In this document: piece by piece, positions 27,548-37,654 of the stretch
Layout of the letters: each line of letters opens with the position of its first letter
Position numbering within the stretch: the first letter of the stretch is position 1
DNA from: CAVVIH01 sp963748295
GTDB taxonomy: Bacteria > Acidobacteriota > Vicinamibacteria > Vicinamibacterales > 2-12-FULL-66-21
Direction: 5' to 3'
Length of the DNA stretch: 64,000 nt
Assembly (NCBI GenBank): GCA_963748295.1
Contig: CAVVIH010000003.1
Coordinates: forward strand, 248,001-312,000
Made by a program: the position numbers and the translations under genes
The notes under the pieces: generated by a model
Seen by the model: the letters and a program-made list of their open reading frames with translations, nothing else
The model's database searches: none
Told to the model about the DNA's origin: nothing

Positions 27548-27668
27548 TGACATACGTGCGGGACAGTCGCCCCGCTGCCTTGTTCGAATCGGGCGCGCAC
27601 GCCGTTCTACCTATCAGAACGGATCGAGTCCGGCCAAACCATCCACCGAACTGAACGGGAGGTTCTGG

Positions 27669-28140
27669 ATGATCGACCAGCTGATAATCCTCGCCCCGCT
27701 GCTGGTTCTTGCGATCGTGTTGTGGCTTCTTGGCTTCACGGGATGTTCGATCATTTACTATCTGGATGACCTGCCTCAGCTTCGCCGGCTCACCATCCTG
27801 GGGACCAATACCGACGGCATTGGAAGCGACGCGCATCGAGTTCGGCTGGACCGAGCCGAATGAGTCGACGGCACTTTCACCGCGATGAATCCGTTGCCCG
27901 ATTCAACGGACGGCGGTGACAACGTGTTTCTGCACATCGTCACCAACAGCGCCACCGCGGGCGCGTGGAGCGCGAACTGCCGCCCGCGCGTGCGCGACGC
28001 CGGCGGCGCCGTGGATAACGACAACGATCAAGTGCAGCTTCAATCTCGACGGAACCGAAGAAGATTCGAAGGTGACCTTTCAGGCATCGGGGACCCCCAC
28101 CGATGGCAACTTCACCGTGACGTGCATTGGCACGAGTTAG
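27669..28140 (+). pseudogene. Hypothetical single-pass membrane or secreted protein, frameshifted
   Basis: The start is good: GGGAGG lies six bases before ATG 27669, and a hydrophobic helix follows (LIILAPLLVLAIVLWLLGFT). The frame stops at 27863. Plausible continuation appears in other frames as IEFGWTEPN, NPLPDSTDGGDNVFLHIVTN, CSFNLDGTEEDSKVTFQASG and TPTDGNFTVTCIGTS with TAG at 28138. Joined, it would be about 155 residues with a C-terminal beta-sandwich look. I do not recognise a family. It is followed 10 bp later by another broken hypothetical gene. Confidence 0.45.
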
Positions 28141-28150
28141 GGGTGGACAG

Positions 28151-30768
28151 ATGGCCGATCTGATGGGCCACTACGATGTGGCGGTGGAAGTGTCGGTCGG
28201 CGCGGTGAATCAAATCCCGGCTGCCGTCCACGAGAACGAGGACACCCGGCACCCGGTGCTGCCGCACCGCATGAAGAGGCTCGTCGACGACACCCCGAGG
28301 GGCGAGGGCGATCCCGTTCCTGCCTCCCAACGTACGGGTGTGGAGGCGGCCGTAGAATTGCAACTCTCTGAGTCCGACACTCTCGCTTCCACAGGGTCCA
28401 TGTAATTGGCGGCGCGATCGCCGTCGCACGGCTGAGACCCGGAATCTGGGACCTTCCTACCCCATCGGATGTGAGCATTCGAGTCGGCGTGCGCGCGTGG
28501 GTGCGTGGATCACCAGAGCCTTCGATTCCCGAGTTCCTCCACGGCGACGTCGTCGTGAACGGGAATGTCGTGAAGACGACGTTCGATCCCGGACCGGATA
28601 CTGGATCGATCAGCACGGGATTCCTTGCACGGCGATTCGGGCCGATTCTTGGCGGCACGTTCGTCGGACTCGATCGGGAATCCCTCAGCGTCAGCTTCCT
28701 CCCCCCGCCGCCGGCACGACGATCGCGGGCGATGAGGTCGTGCGGGTGCAGCAGATCTCCGAAATGTCTTGCGCGCCGACTTCAAGCCGGTCACGTTTCA
28801 GGTCAGCATGCCGGACAGCGTCCGGCGCTGGGATTACCGCCTCGATCCATCCCATGGGTCCGTGCGACTCATGATGGTGCTCACCGATCGCACGCTGGGA
28901 CCGGGGGCCATCGACAGCATGTCGGGCGGTCTGGTTGCTCCGGCGCTGATTTCGCGATTGCGATCGGCCGCCATTTTCATCCTGCCGCTGCTGAAGTCGC
29001 AGGTGCTGCAGGACATGCCCGCGGAATTCCCGTTCTCGAGTATCGGGTGCGCGCCAAGGTCCGGCCGAATTGGGGGGCCGCGACTTTCGACTTGGAGCCC
29101 GGCCGGATCGTCCTCACGATCACCGGGAATGGCACCATCTCGTGGTGGGGCGTCGACGACAGTTTCACCTTTACGATCCGCCTCCGTTTCGCGCTCGCGG
29201 TCGTCGATGAGGGGCTGGAGCTCCAGGCGTCGGGCGATCCCAGGTGGATCTCCACGACGTCGCCGTGGGTGAAGGCTATATCGAAGGAAAAGCGCGCCAG
29301 CGGATTCGTGAGGAGCGCGATCACGCGCTTGTTGCCGCGCGTCCGGCAATTCGCGATGCCCTGGACGAAAAGAGCCAGCTTGCCGCGGTGCTGGCAACGA
29401 TCCTTCCTGCGTCCGCTGCTGGTCCAGCAATCGCCGGCGTGCAGATCCGCACTGAAGGCGTGCTGGTCAGCGGCCGCATCAACGCCGCGGCGTCGCGGCC
29501 GGTCGTGGTCCGTCACGTCAGACACCATGGAATGGTCGATGCCGTAGACAGCTGGGTGCCGGGCGGCCGGATCGATCGTTCGTCGGTTCTGCGACACGCC
29601 GGTCCTGACGCCGATGGTGGCCATGCATGGCGGCCTCGGTCACACCAGTCAGCGAGTGGAAGAGCACCGTTTCGTGACCGAAGACTCAGCCTCTCCAGTG
29701 GCCTTCGAGCTCCAATGTCTGGACGTGTACGGCACACGAATCAGCAGCGGCGGCGGAATGGTGCCGGTGAGCGGTCACACCTGCGGATCGACCGTACCGA
29801 TTCCACGCGGCCCCTCGTCACCCTGCCGAAAAAGACGCGTCGTGCGCTGCCGCTCGTACCGCTTCACGGTGTGCGACCTGACGGAACACGAGCCATCGTC
29901 GGGCACTTCAGTCTCTGGGGTTCTGGCCGCGCGCCTGCCGACGGCGCCACCACGATGGTGGTGCACTTCGCGACCGAGAAGTGGGAAGAAACGATTGACG
30001 ATTTGGCTCGCGGGTTCAAAGCGAGCCGCCGTGCGGCGGTCGTCGCGGTCGTCCTGCTTCCGGCCGGCGTCGAGCCGGGGCGATCGCCCGCCGCGGTAGA
30101 CACGCACGCCGCGCTCGTCGTCGGCGAAGACGTTGACGGCGCATGGGCCCGATTGCTCGGCGTCTCGAAGACGCCCGCCACCCCGTGGTCGTCGATCGCC
30201 GGGGACACATCGTGTTCAAAGAGGAAGCGCCCCTGTCGCGGTCGCGTCTCGGCGATACGCTCGCGGGCTACACCCAGCCGGGAGGGCGGGTGTCGTGGCA
30301 GCCCTTGCAGATTGGCGTCGTTTCCGGTGACCTGGCGCCGGAGTTCTCGTTCCGTGCTGGCGGAGGGGCCGAGCTGTCGCTGCGACGGATGCGCGGGCGC
30401 CGCGTGGTGCTCACGTTCTGGGCCTCGTGGTGCGAGCCGAGTCTCGAACAGCTCCGTGAATTCCGCAGGGCGTACGAGTCCGCGTGCGGACGCGGCCCGT
30501 TGGTGCTGGCGATCGGGGATGGTGAGTCGGCTGATTCGGTGGCCAGGGTGGCGCGAGAGGAACGGCTCCCGTTCATCATGGTTTCGGATCCTGCCGGCGC
30601 AATACTCGCGGCGATTCGTTGTCGGCGTCTGGCCATCAACGGTCTGGATTGGTCCGAACATGCGTGTAGAAGGTGTAAGTCTGGGGCTGACGCCAATCGC
30701 AGGAGACGACTCGGGTTCGCACTACGTCCACGCCGGTTGTGGGACCCCACCGGGCTGAGCAGCCCATG
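28151..30768 (+). pseudogene. Large multidomain hypothetical protein with C-terminal thioredoxin-like domain, many frameshifts
   Basis: Pieces run in order through the region: MADLMGHYDVAVEVSVGAVN, then VHVIGGAIAVARLRPGIWDL, HGDVVVNGNVVKTTFDPGPD, DFKPVTFQVSMPDSVRRWDY, YRVRAKVRPNWGAATFDLEP, GYIEGKARQRIREERDHALV, MVAMHGGLGHTSQRVEEHRF and GATTMVVHFATEKWEETIDD. The last piece is a TlpA/redoxin domain (GDLAPEFSFRAGG, VVLTFWASWCEPSLEQLREF, VARVAREERLPFIMVSDPAG). At least six frame changes are needed for a protein of about 860 residues. The redox motif reads WCEPS, with serine where TlpA proteins have the second cysteine. I do not recognise the N-terminal domains. The stop is uncertain (30758 or 30769). 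Confidence 0.5.
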
Positions 30769-30769
30769 A

Positions 30770-31153
30770 TCAGCGGCCGCCAAAGGAGATGATGTTGCCG
30801 TCGGGGTCTTGGATATAGAAGTCCTTCGTCCCCCAGGCGGTGGCTGCAAGCGGTTTCATGATCGTCACGCCGTTGGCGACGCACTGTTCGTAAAACGCTT
30901 CGATGCCGTCGACGCCGGCCGCGGCGTCGAGATGCTCACTGTCGCGCCGCCAGGTGCGCTCCGCCTGGTTTTTGGGCGCTTCCTTCAGGTGGAGTTCCAG
31001 TCCGTTCAACTTGCCGATGGCGTAAAAACCGTCCCACGGTTCGCCGAACGCGAAACCGAGCTTGTTGTAGTACGCGATCGAGCGTTCAAGGTCATCGACG
31101 AGGAACTGCGGCGCGAAGGATGTCACCCGCGGCTTCATCACGCTGGTCGTCAT
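30770..31153 (-). CDS. VOC (glyoxalase/bleomycin-resistance) superfamily protein
   Basis: 127 residues, complete. The paired beta-alpha-beta-beta-beta modules are seen as APQFLVDDLERSIAYYNKLG with GLELHLKEAP, and GIEAFYEQCVANGVTIMKPL with DFYIQDPDGNIISFGGR. The final DPDGNIISF strand supplies the conserved C-terminal metal-site Asn/Glu region. Such single-domain proteins are dioxygenase-like or ligand-binding; the substrate cannot be assigned. It is convergent with the broken thioredoxin-containing gene, one base apart. Confidence 0.88.
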   Translation of the reverse strand: MTTSVMKPRVTSFAPQFLVDDLERSIAYYNKLGFAFGEPWDGFYAIGKLNGLELHLKEAPKNQAERTWRRDSEHLDAAAGVDGIEAFYEQCVANGVTIMKPLAATAWGTKDFYIQDPDGNIISFGGR

Positions 31154-31267
31154 CGAAACATCCTTTCATTGACATGGGTGTTCCTACGGCCTGTTTAATA
31201 AGGATACGCGACGGCCTGGTCGCCAAAACAAGACCGTCGTCAGGCTTCGCGCATCTAATCAAGAGAG

Positions 31268-32642
31268 ATGAAATCTGCCGTGTTCCTCCTGTGCCTGCTG
31301 GTCGGCCCCAGGGCCGCGGCGGCTCAGCCGTTGGTCAGCGACGACAAGGGCAACCAGCGTCCGCGCGCAACGCCGGAATATCGGATCCGTGAAGTGCGAT
31401 TCGCTGGAGATCCGGCGTTCGACACGGATGCGCTGAAGGAGGTGCTCGAGGAACTCAAAGTCCGGCGGCGGATTCCCGGCGTCTGGACGCGGCGTCCACG
31501 ATATGACGCTCGCGCCCTCGAGGCCGATCTCGCGCGCCTTCGTTCTTTTTATGTTTCGAACGGCTACTTCGACGCGCAGGTCGGGATCGGAGATGTGACA
31601 TTCGACAGGACGCGAGGCGACGATAACGCTGCAGGTGCAATCGGGCGCCAAATCCGGCGTACGTCACGTCAGCATTGAGGGGTCCTTCAGCGAGCACGGA
31701 AAGACAATCACCGATTCGAACGCGGGCTTTCCAGTTGACCATCTGTGCAAGTGCCTGCTCGATGCGAAGCGGATGGCTGAAGCACGGGGCCGCATTGACT
31801 TCGCTGCGGAATTGAAGGTCTCCGCAGCCAACGGAGCGATTCCGGCTGGAAGCGAGAGGAATGTGGTAGACGTTACGGCGCGAGTGCGGACGGGATCCCC
31901 GTATGTCGTCGGTCGAATCAGTTTTTCGGGCCACTATCGGGTCAATGAGTCCACGCTCCGTCGCGCAATGGTCCTGCAGGAACGGGAGGTGTTTGACGTC
32001 GAAAAGCTCCGGCGCAGCCTGGCGCAGCTCAATCGTTCCGGCCTGCTCGAGCCGATCACGCCGGATGATGTCGAAATCGAGAGGAACCCCGCCCGCCTGA
32101 TGGCCGATCTCACGATATCGCTGCGCGAACGGCCTCGCGGGCAGTGGTGGCTTTCCGGTCCGATTGCTGCAACGGGCTTCACCGGATCATTGCAGGCCGC
32201 GATCTCGTCCCGTCTCCCGCCCTGGGGGCGGGGCATCTTTGAAGCATCCACCTACTACGTCACATTCAGCCTGACCGGGCTTCCGAATCCGCTCGTCCGC
32301 CTGTTGCCGTTTGCGCCGAGATCGAGGCTGTTGCCATTGCTCACACTCGAGCGGCCGTATCTCCCAGGGCAAGCCGTGTTCTCCGGCTTCGCACTCTCGC
32401 CGGATCGCCCAGTCCGGACGATGCTGACAAGCTACGCCGTGACACACCTGGGTCGCGGAGCGCGCGTAGCGCTGGGCAGCGATAGCTTGGTCCCTTCGCC
32501 CCTCCTGGTGCCAGTGCAGACGTCTCATGCCGGTGTTGATGTTGCGTTCCTCATTTGTGAACCGCCGGAAGCGCGACTTCGATGGCTGCGCCGGGGCGCC
32601 ATGTATGCAGCGAATTTAGCGCTTGGCGCGTTCCGACCTTAG
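31268..32642 (+). CDS. POTRA-domain protein (BamA/TamA-like N-terminus), one frameshift
   Basis: About 457 residues when joined. A signal peptide (MKSAVFLLCLLVGPRAAAAQ) leads into tandem POTRA-like repeats: YRIREVRFAGDPAFDTDALK, LARLRSFYVSNGYFDAQVGI, GVRHVSIEG, YVVGRISFSGHYRVNESTLR and FDVEKLRRSLAQLNRSGLLE with ISLRERPRGQWWLSG. The frame changes near 31622 (THOUGH ITLQVQSGAKSG reads through). The last ~150 residues are hydrophobic and proline-rich and do not look like a complete Omp85 barrel, so it may be a shortened TamA/BamA relative. A role in outer-membrane protein or lipid assembly is inferred from POTRA domains only. Confidence 0.72.
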
Positions 32643-32756
32643 CTTCACCTCTAGATGACTGCGATTACTGCCACGTCCAGCCGGCGCCCGGCAAGACGCG
32701 CAAGGATCCTAAAGTCGGAATGACTTGTCCTGACCTCCACGAGCGCATCGAGTCGC

Positions 32757-32793
32757 TTGACATTATTAGCTAATTAGCTAATCATATAATTAG
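32757..32793 (+). promoter_or_regulatory. ArsR promoter with 18-bp perfect palindrome
   Basis: TTGACA (32757-32762) and TATAAT (32785-32790) are both perfect consensus hexamers but 22 bp apart. The spacer holds ATTAGCTAATTAGCTAAT (32765-32782), a perfect 18-bp palindrome. A further CTAAT-N6-ATTAG dyad overlaps the -10. The ArsR start codon lies 7 bases after the -10 with no Shine-Dalgarno, suggesting a leaderless transcript. Confidence 0.65.
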
Positions 32794-32797
32794 TTCA

Positions 32798-33217
32798 ATG
32801 GCTAAGAAACGCGCCGGGATGGTTCCAAACGAGGCGTTTCGAGCGCTTGCCGACCCGACGCGGAGGGAGATCCTGCGATTGCTCCGCGAGCGGCCGCGCC
32901 CGTCCGGTGAAATCGCCGAGCACTTCCCGACCGCGTGGGCCACGATCTCGCGGCACCTGGCCGTGCTGCGGTCGGCGAATCTGATCGTGCCCGAGAAAAA
33001 CGGCACGAGCGTGATCTACGAGCTGAATGCGACCGTCATGCAGGAGCTGGTCGCGCACATGTTGGACTGGGCCGGAGTAGGAGGGACCGATGCGCAAATG
33101 GCTGCCGGGGGTGTTGATCGCGATCACGTTCGTGCTGTCCGTGCTGATGCTGCCGCGCCTGCCCGCGGCCGTGACGTTCGATCTGGGAATCCTGCTGCCC
33201 TTCGACGTCGAGGGTGA
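32798..33217 (+). CDS. ArsR-family regulator (SdpR-like autorepressor)
   Basis: The winged HTH is clear in the first ~90 residues: AFRALADPTRREILRLLRER, SGEIAEHFPTAWATISRHLA and VLRSANLIVPEKNGTSVIYE. No metal-binding cysteine pair is present, as in SdpR-type regulators that work with an SdpI membrane partner. After residue 95 the sequence (GGTDAQMAAGGVDRDHVRAV onward) is an out-of-frame reading of the SdpI start. The true stop was therefore probably lost by a one-base change near 33075, where TAG lies in the next frame. The predicted product should be about 92-95 residues. Confidence 0.8.
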   Translation: MAKKRAGMVPNEAFRALADPTRREILRLLRERPRPSGEIAEHFPTAWATISRHLAVLRSANLIVPEKNGTSVIYELNATVMQELVAHMLDWAGVGGTDAQMAAGGVDRDHVRAVRADAAAPARGRDVRSGNPAALRRRG

Positions 33218-34031
33218 GTCAGCGCCGCGCGCCTGGTTGGCGTTCGCCATTCCAGCGGTGGCGGTGGTCCTGTGGCTCTCCTTCCTGTTCGCGACGTCGC
33301 GGCCGGGCCTTGCCGTGCTAAAGCGGGCGTTCGGCGGATGGGCGCCCCCCGAAGCGCTCGAGCCTCGGTCGGTCTCGCGTTTCCGGCCGACCTACGACCT
33401 GGTGGTGGCGCTGGTGGTTGCGTTTCTTCTGGTGTTTCACCTGACGGTCGTCGCCATAGCGGCAGGCGCACCACCCGCGACCGCCAGAGTATTCCTGATG
33501 CTGCTGGGCCTCGGACTCGCAGCGCTGGGCAACGTCATGCCGCGCCTTCGCCCCAACCCGATCATGGGCCTGCGGACGCGCGCCACGTTGAATGATCCCG
33601 TTCTCTGGGCGCGCATGCATCGTCTGTTCGGCGCTCTGCTGCTCGCCTCTGGCGTGCTCGTGATGCTGCTCGCGCTCGTCGCCGTACGCTATGCATTGGT
33701 GGGTTGTCTCACCGCATTGCTGCTGTCCCTCCTGATCGTCTTCGCCGTGCATGTCAATCGTCCTCAGGTAATCTGGGCGCGCTGGCGTCGTGTTGTAGGG
33801 ACAGGTGTCGCTTGCCTCGGCCTTTCAACTGGCGCGTCTTCGTCGTGCTGTTCGTGGCAGGCATGCTTGGCGTTGTCGCGATTCTCCCATTCGCGGTCGA
33901 TCTGCTTGCCAGCCTGCCTGTCGATCAAACGGCGTCCGATATGCCAATGCTTTCCTCTCTCTCCATTCTCTTCCTCCCCTCTTTCTTTCCCTCGCTCGAT
34001 CTTATCCTCGTCCGCAGCTTCTCGACTCTAG
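33090..34031 (+). CDS. SdpI-family membrane protein (DUF1648/SdpI)
   Basis: The first ~235 residues match SdpI. They show a DUF1648-type N-terminus (LIAITFVLSVLMLPRLPAAV), several transmembrane helices and the conserved SdpI loop NVMPRLRPNPIMGLRTRATL with DPVLWARMHRLFG. SdpI proteins confer immunity to, and signal the presence of, the Bacillus SDP toxin; with an ArsR partner they form an autorepressor/signal module. GGAGG lies six bases before ATG 33090. Family similarity ends near 33790. The frame then overruns into the following CPBP gene out of frame to 34031, so the natural stop was probably lost. Confidence 0.8.
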   Translation: MRKWLPGVLIAITFVLSVLMLPRLPAAVTFDLGILLPFDVEGESAPRAWLAFAIPAVAVVLWLSFLFATSRPGLAVLKRAFGGWAPPEALEPRSVSRFRPTYDLVVALVVAFLLVFHLTVVAIAAGAPPATARVFLMLLGLGLAALGNVMPRLRPNPIMGLRTRATLNDPVLWARMHRLFGALLLASGVLVMLLALVAVRYALVGCLTALLLSLLIVFAVHVNRPQVIWARWRRVVGTGVACLGLSTGASSSCCSWQACLALSRFSHSRSICLPACLSIKRRPICQCFPLSPFSSSPLSFPRSILSSSAASRL

Positions 34032-34448
34032 TCTATCCGTCTTTCTCCTTCTTCTTTTCTCGACCTTTTCTTTCTCGAATTTCCGAGTCGTCGATTTCGA
34101 GATTCCTATGCCTTCTTCGCTCGTCTACGCGCTCCGGAGGTTCTGATCCTCTTTCTCTTCCTCGTCCTGGTGGACGATGGTGGAAGCGCACGCTCCGCCG
34201 GTGCGTTCTGGGCGGCGATCATCGTGGTGGCGTTTATTTTCGGGTTAGGACATCTCCCGGCGACGGCGGGTGGTCACTCCATTGACGTCAGCGCTTGTCG
34301 CGCGTGCGCTGGTGCTCAACGGAGTGGCTGGAGTCGCGTTTGGTTATCTGACTGGAGGCACGGCCTGGAAGCGGCGATGGCGGGACACATGAGCGCGCAC
34401 GTGGTGATGCAGATCCCGGGCGTCATGCTGCTCAAGACCATCCTGTGA
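33811..34448 (+). pseudogene. CPBP-family intramembrane protease, disrupted
   Basis: The N-terminus is readable (PRPFNWRVFVVLFVAGMLGV, then FAVDLLASLPVD). So is the C-terminus: AGAFWAAIIVVAFIFGLGHL, LPATAGGHS and RHGLEAAMAGHMSAHVVMQI (CPBP motif 2 FGLGHLP and motif 3 MAGHMSAHVV). The middle, which should hold transmembrane helices and the catalytic EExxxR motif, is replaced by pyrimidine-rich sequence. Only EVLILFLFLVLV remains near 34130-34170. At least three frame changes are needed. Intact CPBP proteins (Abi/Rce1 type) are membrane glutamate proteases. It lies directly behind SdpI, possibly an immunity-type operon. Confidence 0.65.
33945..34170 (+). other. Polypyrimidine tract inside the CPBP relic
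   Basis: About 220 bases made largely of C and T runs (for example CCTCTCTCTCCATTCTCTTC and TTTCTCCTTCTTCTTTTCTC), with far lower GC than the surroundings. Purines are rare on this strand for long stretches. It has no coding logic in any frame. Confidence 0.8.
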
Positions 34449-34489
34449 CAGCGACAGGAACAAACTCGCACGACTTCGTCAGCGGCGCC

Positions 34490-34549
34490 GCAATCAGCAA
34501 TCAGCAATCAACAATCACCAGCCTGCAATCTCAGCAATCTGCAATCAAG
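34490..34549 (+). repeat. Short imperfect tandem repeats (CAATCAG / CAATCTG)
   Basis: GCAATCAGCAATCAGCAATC starts a run of about seven 6-10 bp variants of CAATC within 60 bp, ending GCAATCAAGACC just upstream of the PadR promoter. The pattern is direct and visible; its function is unknown. Confidence 0.7.
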
Positions 34550-34554
34550 ACCTT

Positions 34555-34603
34555 CTCTTGACTTCTAGAGGACTCGTGGCTACACTCCTCTCGACTCAAA
34601 GAG
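34555..34603 (+). promoter_or_regulatory. PadR autoregulated promoter with two operators
   Basis: TTGACT (34558-34563) and TACACT (34581-34586) are 17 bp apart. CTCTTGACTTCTAGAG (34555-34570) covers the -35. CTCTCGACTCAAAGAG (34588-34603) lies just downstream of the -10. Both resemble the dyads before the PadR gene at 18076, and the arrangement is the same. The PadR ATG follows at 34614. Confidence 0.65.
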
Positions 34604-34613
34604 AAGAGCCTCG

Positions 34614-34952
34614 ATGCCTTCACAACGCACCACCGAACCGGATCCGCTGCGCGGCAGCATCGATCTCCTCGTCCTCAAGGCCCTGTCGCTCGAGCCCATG
34701 CACGGCTGGGGCATCGGCGCCCGGATTCAGCAGATGTCCCGAGGACGCCTCGACGTCAACCAGGGATCGCTCTACCCGGCGCTTCAGCGGCTCGAGCATC
34801 GCGGCGATATAGAAAGCGAATGGCGGACGACCGAGAACAACCGCCGCGCCCGCTACTACACGATCACCGCCAGCGGGCGCCGCGAGCTCGACCGCGAGGT
34901 CGACAAGTGGAAGCGCTTCGCGCAGACGATCGGCCTGATCGTCGAGGGGTAA
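34614..34952 (+). CDS. PadR-family regulator (acidobacterial type)
   Basis: 112 residues, complete. The winged HTH reads GSIDLLVLKALSLEPMHGWG, GRLDVNQGSLYPALQRLEHR, ESEWRTTENNRRARYYTITA and SGRRELDREV. It is closely related to the PadR at 17750-18076 and has similar operator sequences, so cross-regulation is possible. It ends immediately before the ATG of the ADOP permease gene (stop 34950-34952, ATG 34953) and is the first gene of a PadR-ADOP-TPR operon. Confidence 0.92.
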   Translation: MPSQRTTEPDPLRGSIDLLVLKALSLEPMHGWGIGARIQQMSRGRLDVNQGSLYPALQRLEHRGDIESEWRTTENNRRARYYTITASGRRELDREVDKWKRFAQTIGLIVEG

Positions 34953-37654
34953 ATGAGCCTTTGGAAAGGGCTGGTGGCCCGCGCCCGTTCGATTCTTCGG
35001 CCCGGTGACGCGGAGGCGCGTCTCGACGAGGAGTTCCGATTTCACCTCGAGACCGAAACCGAGCATCTGATTCGTGAAGGCGTGCCGCCTGCCGAAGCGC
35101 GGCGGCGGGCGCTCCTCGCATTCGGCGCGGTCGAGGGTCATCGCGAGGCGATGCGCGACGAACGTGGGGCGCGCTGGTTCGACGACCTGCGCGTCGACGT
35201 GCGCTACGCGGTCAAAGGGATGCGCCGCAACCCTGGTTTCATCCTCGCCGTCACGCTCACGCTGGGGCTCGGCATCGGCGTGAACGGGATCGTCTTTGGC
35301 TACATCAACTGCATCATGTTCCGTCCGGTGCCGGCGCAGGTTCCCGAGGAGCTCGCCGCGCTGTTCACCCGCGACGCCGGACCGGCAACACCGGCGCGCT
35401 CGGCTACGACGACTTCGTCGATTTCCGCGACAGAAGCGGAGCATTCGCCGGGCTCGCGGCGATGTTCGGCGCTCCCGTGAATCTCGTCGTGCCCGAGGCC
35501 GCCGGGAACGCGACGGGCGACATGGTCTGGGCGGAGATCGTGACCGAGGATTTCTTCTCCGTGCTCGGCGCCCGTCCGGCGGCCGGCCGTTTTTTCACCG
35601 CCGCCGACGCGCCGCAGGGCGGCAATCCGTTCGCCGTCCTCAGCTACGACGCATGGCAACGCCGGTTTCAAGGAGATCCGAATGTCGCCGGGCGCGTCAT
35701 CCGGATCAACGGCAGCGAGTTCGTCGTCACCGGCGTGGCGCCGCGTGGATTCAAGGGCATGCGGCGGCTGGGATTCTGGCCCGAGGTCTGGGTTCCGATC
35801 GGCATGCAGCCGGTCGTGCAGCCAAGCGCGCCAGCGCTGCTGCACGGACGCGGTGGCGGACTGCTGCTCGTGGTCGGACGACTCCGGCCTGGCTTCGATC
35901 TCGAACGGACGCAGGCTGTCGCCGCCGACTTCGCGAGACAACTCGAAGCGGCGTATCCGGCGTCCAACACGAACGTCGGCGTCAGCCTGCTGCCGGCGAA
36001 GGTCGGCTTCGAGAATCCCGCAATCATCAAGCCGCGCATTCTGGAGCTCTCGTCCGCGCTCGGCATTGTCGGATCGCTGACCGTCCTCTTGATCATCTGC
36101 GCGAATCTCGCGGTGCTGCAGCTGGCGCGGACCGCGTCGAGAGCTCGCGAGATCGCCATCCGGCTCTCGCTCGGCTGCTCGAGAGGGCGCCTGACGCGGC
36201 AACTGCTGGTCGAGTCGCTGCTGGCGGCTGCACCGGGGGTTGCTCTAGGCATGGCGGCCATGCGCCTGGCGTCGCCGCTGGAGCCGTACCTCACGCCGAA
36301 ATTCCCGTTCCAGGTCGGCTTCGGGCCAACCGCTGACATCCGGGTGATGTTCTTCACCGGTGCGATCGCGGTCGCCGCGGTCGTGTTCTTCGGCGTGATT
36401 CCGGCGGTGCGAGCGGGCCGATCCAGGCTGGTTCCTTCCTCCGCCAGCGGATTGGGCCTCGGCCGATCGGACTCAGGCCGCCCGTCGCGAACGAGGAAAG
36501 TGCTGGTCGTCAGCCAGCTCGCGCTGTCGGTGATCCTGTTGATCGCCGCGTCGCTGTTCGTGCGCAGCCTGACGATGGCGGACACCGTGAACCTGGGGTT
36601 CGAGCCGCGCAATCGGGTCGTGGTTTCCATGAACGTCGGCCTTCAGGGCTACGACCGGGCCCGAGGGCTGCAGTTCTACGACGAAGTGCTGCGGAGAACA
36701 CGCCTGCTTCCCGGCGTCGTCGCCGCGAGCTTTGCGTATCCCGCGCCATTCGACACCCACGATCGCGGCGTTCGCCTGTACGTCGACGGGCTGGCGAATT
36801 CAAGGGACGGGACCATCGTCGCACAGGCGACGTTCGCGGCCGACGAGTTCATACCGGCGCTCGGCGTACGGCTCCAGGCCGGGCGCGACTTCACGTCTCA
36901 CGACGACGCCGCGGCGCCGCTCGTCATGATCGTCAGCGAATCGCTGGCGGCTCGCCTGTGGCCGGGGAAGAGCGCGGTCGGCCAGCTCGCGCGCTACGAC
37001 AGCGTGTCCGGACCCGAAGTCACCGTCGTCGGCGTGATCGCCGACGCGAAGTTCGCAACCGTCGGCGAAGTCACCCCGAGACGAGCCTATCTGCCGCTGA
37101 AGCAGCGCTATCGCGACTGGGAAACACTCGTCGTCCATACCCGCGACACTCCCGCCCGGACGCTCTCGCGTCTTCGTGAGGTGATTGCCGGCATCGATCC
37201 CTCACTGCCAGCGTTCGGCGCGATCACGATGGAGCAGGCGGTTGCCAATGGTTTCGCGGCCTCGCGCACCGGCGTTGCGGTTGCAAGCTTTTTCGGGCTC
37301 CTCGCGCTGCTGATTGCGTCGATCGGCCTTTACGCCGTGGTGGCGCGAAGCGTCGCCGAGCGCACGCGCGAGATGGGTGTGCGCATCGCGCTGGGGCTGG
37401 CGCCGCGCGGAGTGGTGGCGCATCTGATGCGCGACGGCGCACGCCTCGGTCTCATCGGGCTCGTGTTCGGCCTCGCCGGCGGGCTGGCGCTGGGCCGCGC
37501 CATGGCGGGCGTGCTGCTCGGCCTGTCGTCTGCCGATCCGATCACGTTCATCGTCGTTCCGTCGGCCCTGACCATCGTCATCATCGTCGCGACCTTCGTG
37601 CCGGCGTGGCGCGCGGGGCGGTTGGACGCGGTCGCCGCACTGCGGAGTGAGTGA
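34953..37654 (+). CDS. ADOP permease (MacB/FtsX type), one frameshift
   Basis: About 900 residues. The prefix domain (DAEARLDEEFRFHLETETEH, VPPAEARRRALLAFGAVEGH) and first transmembrane helix (LAVTLTLGLGIGVNGIVFGY) are in one frame. A break near 35386 is followed by GALGYDDFVDFRDRSGAFAG and the MacB core (DFFSVLGARPAAGRFFTAAD). The first FtsX block is LVVSQLALSVILLIAASLFV; the last helices include VASFFGLLALLIASIGLYAV and FVPAWRAGRLDAVAALRSE. ADOPs are orphan ABC-type permeases without a linked ATPase, presumed to work with MacA/TolC-like partners in export; none is here. A single base change would restore the gene. Confidence 0.87.
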
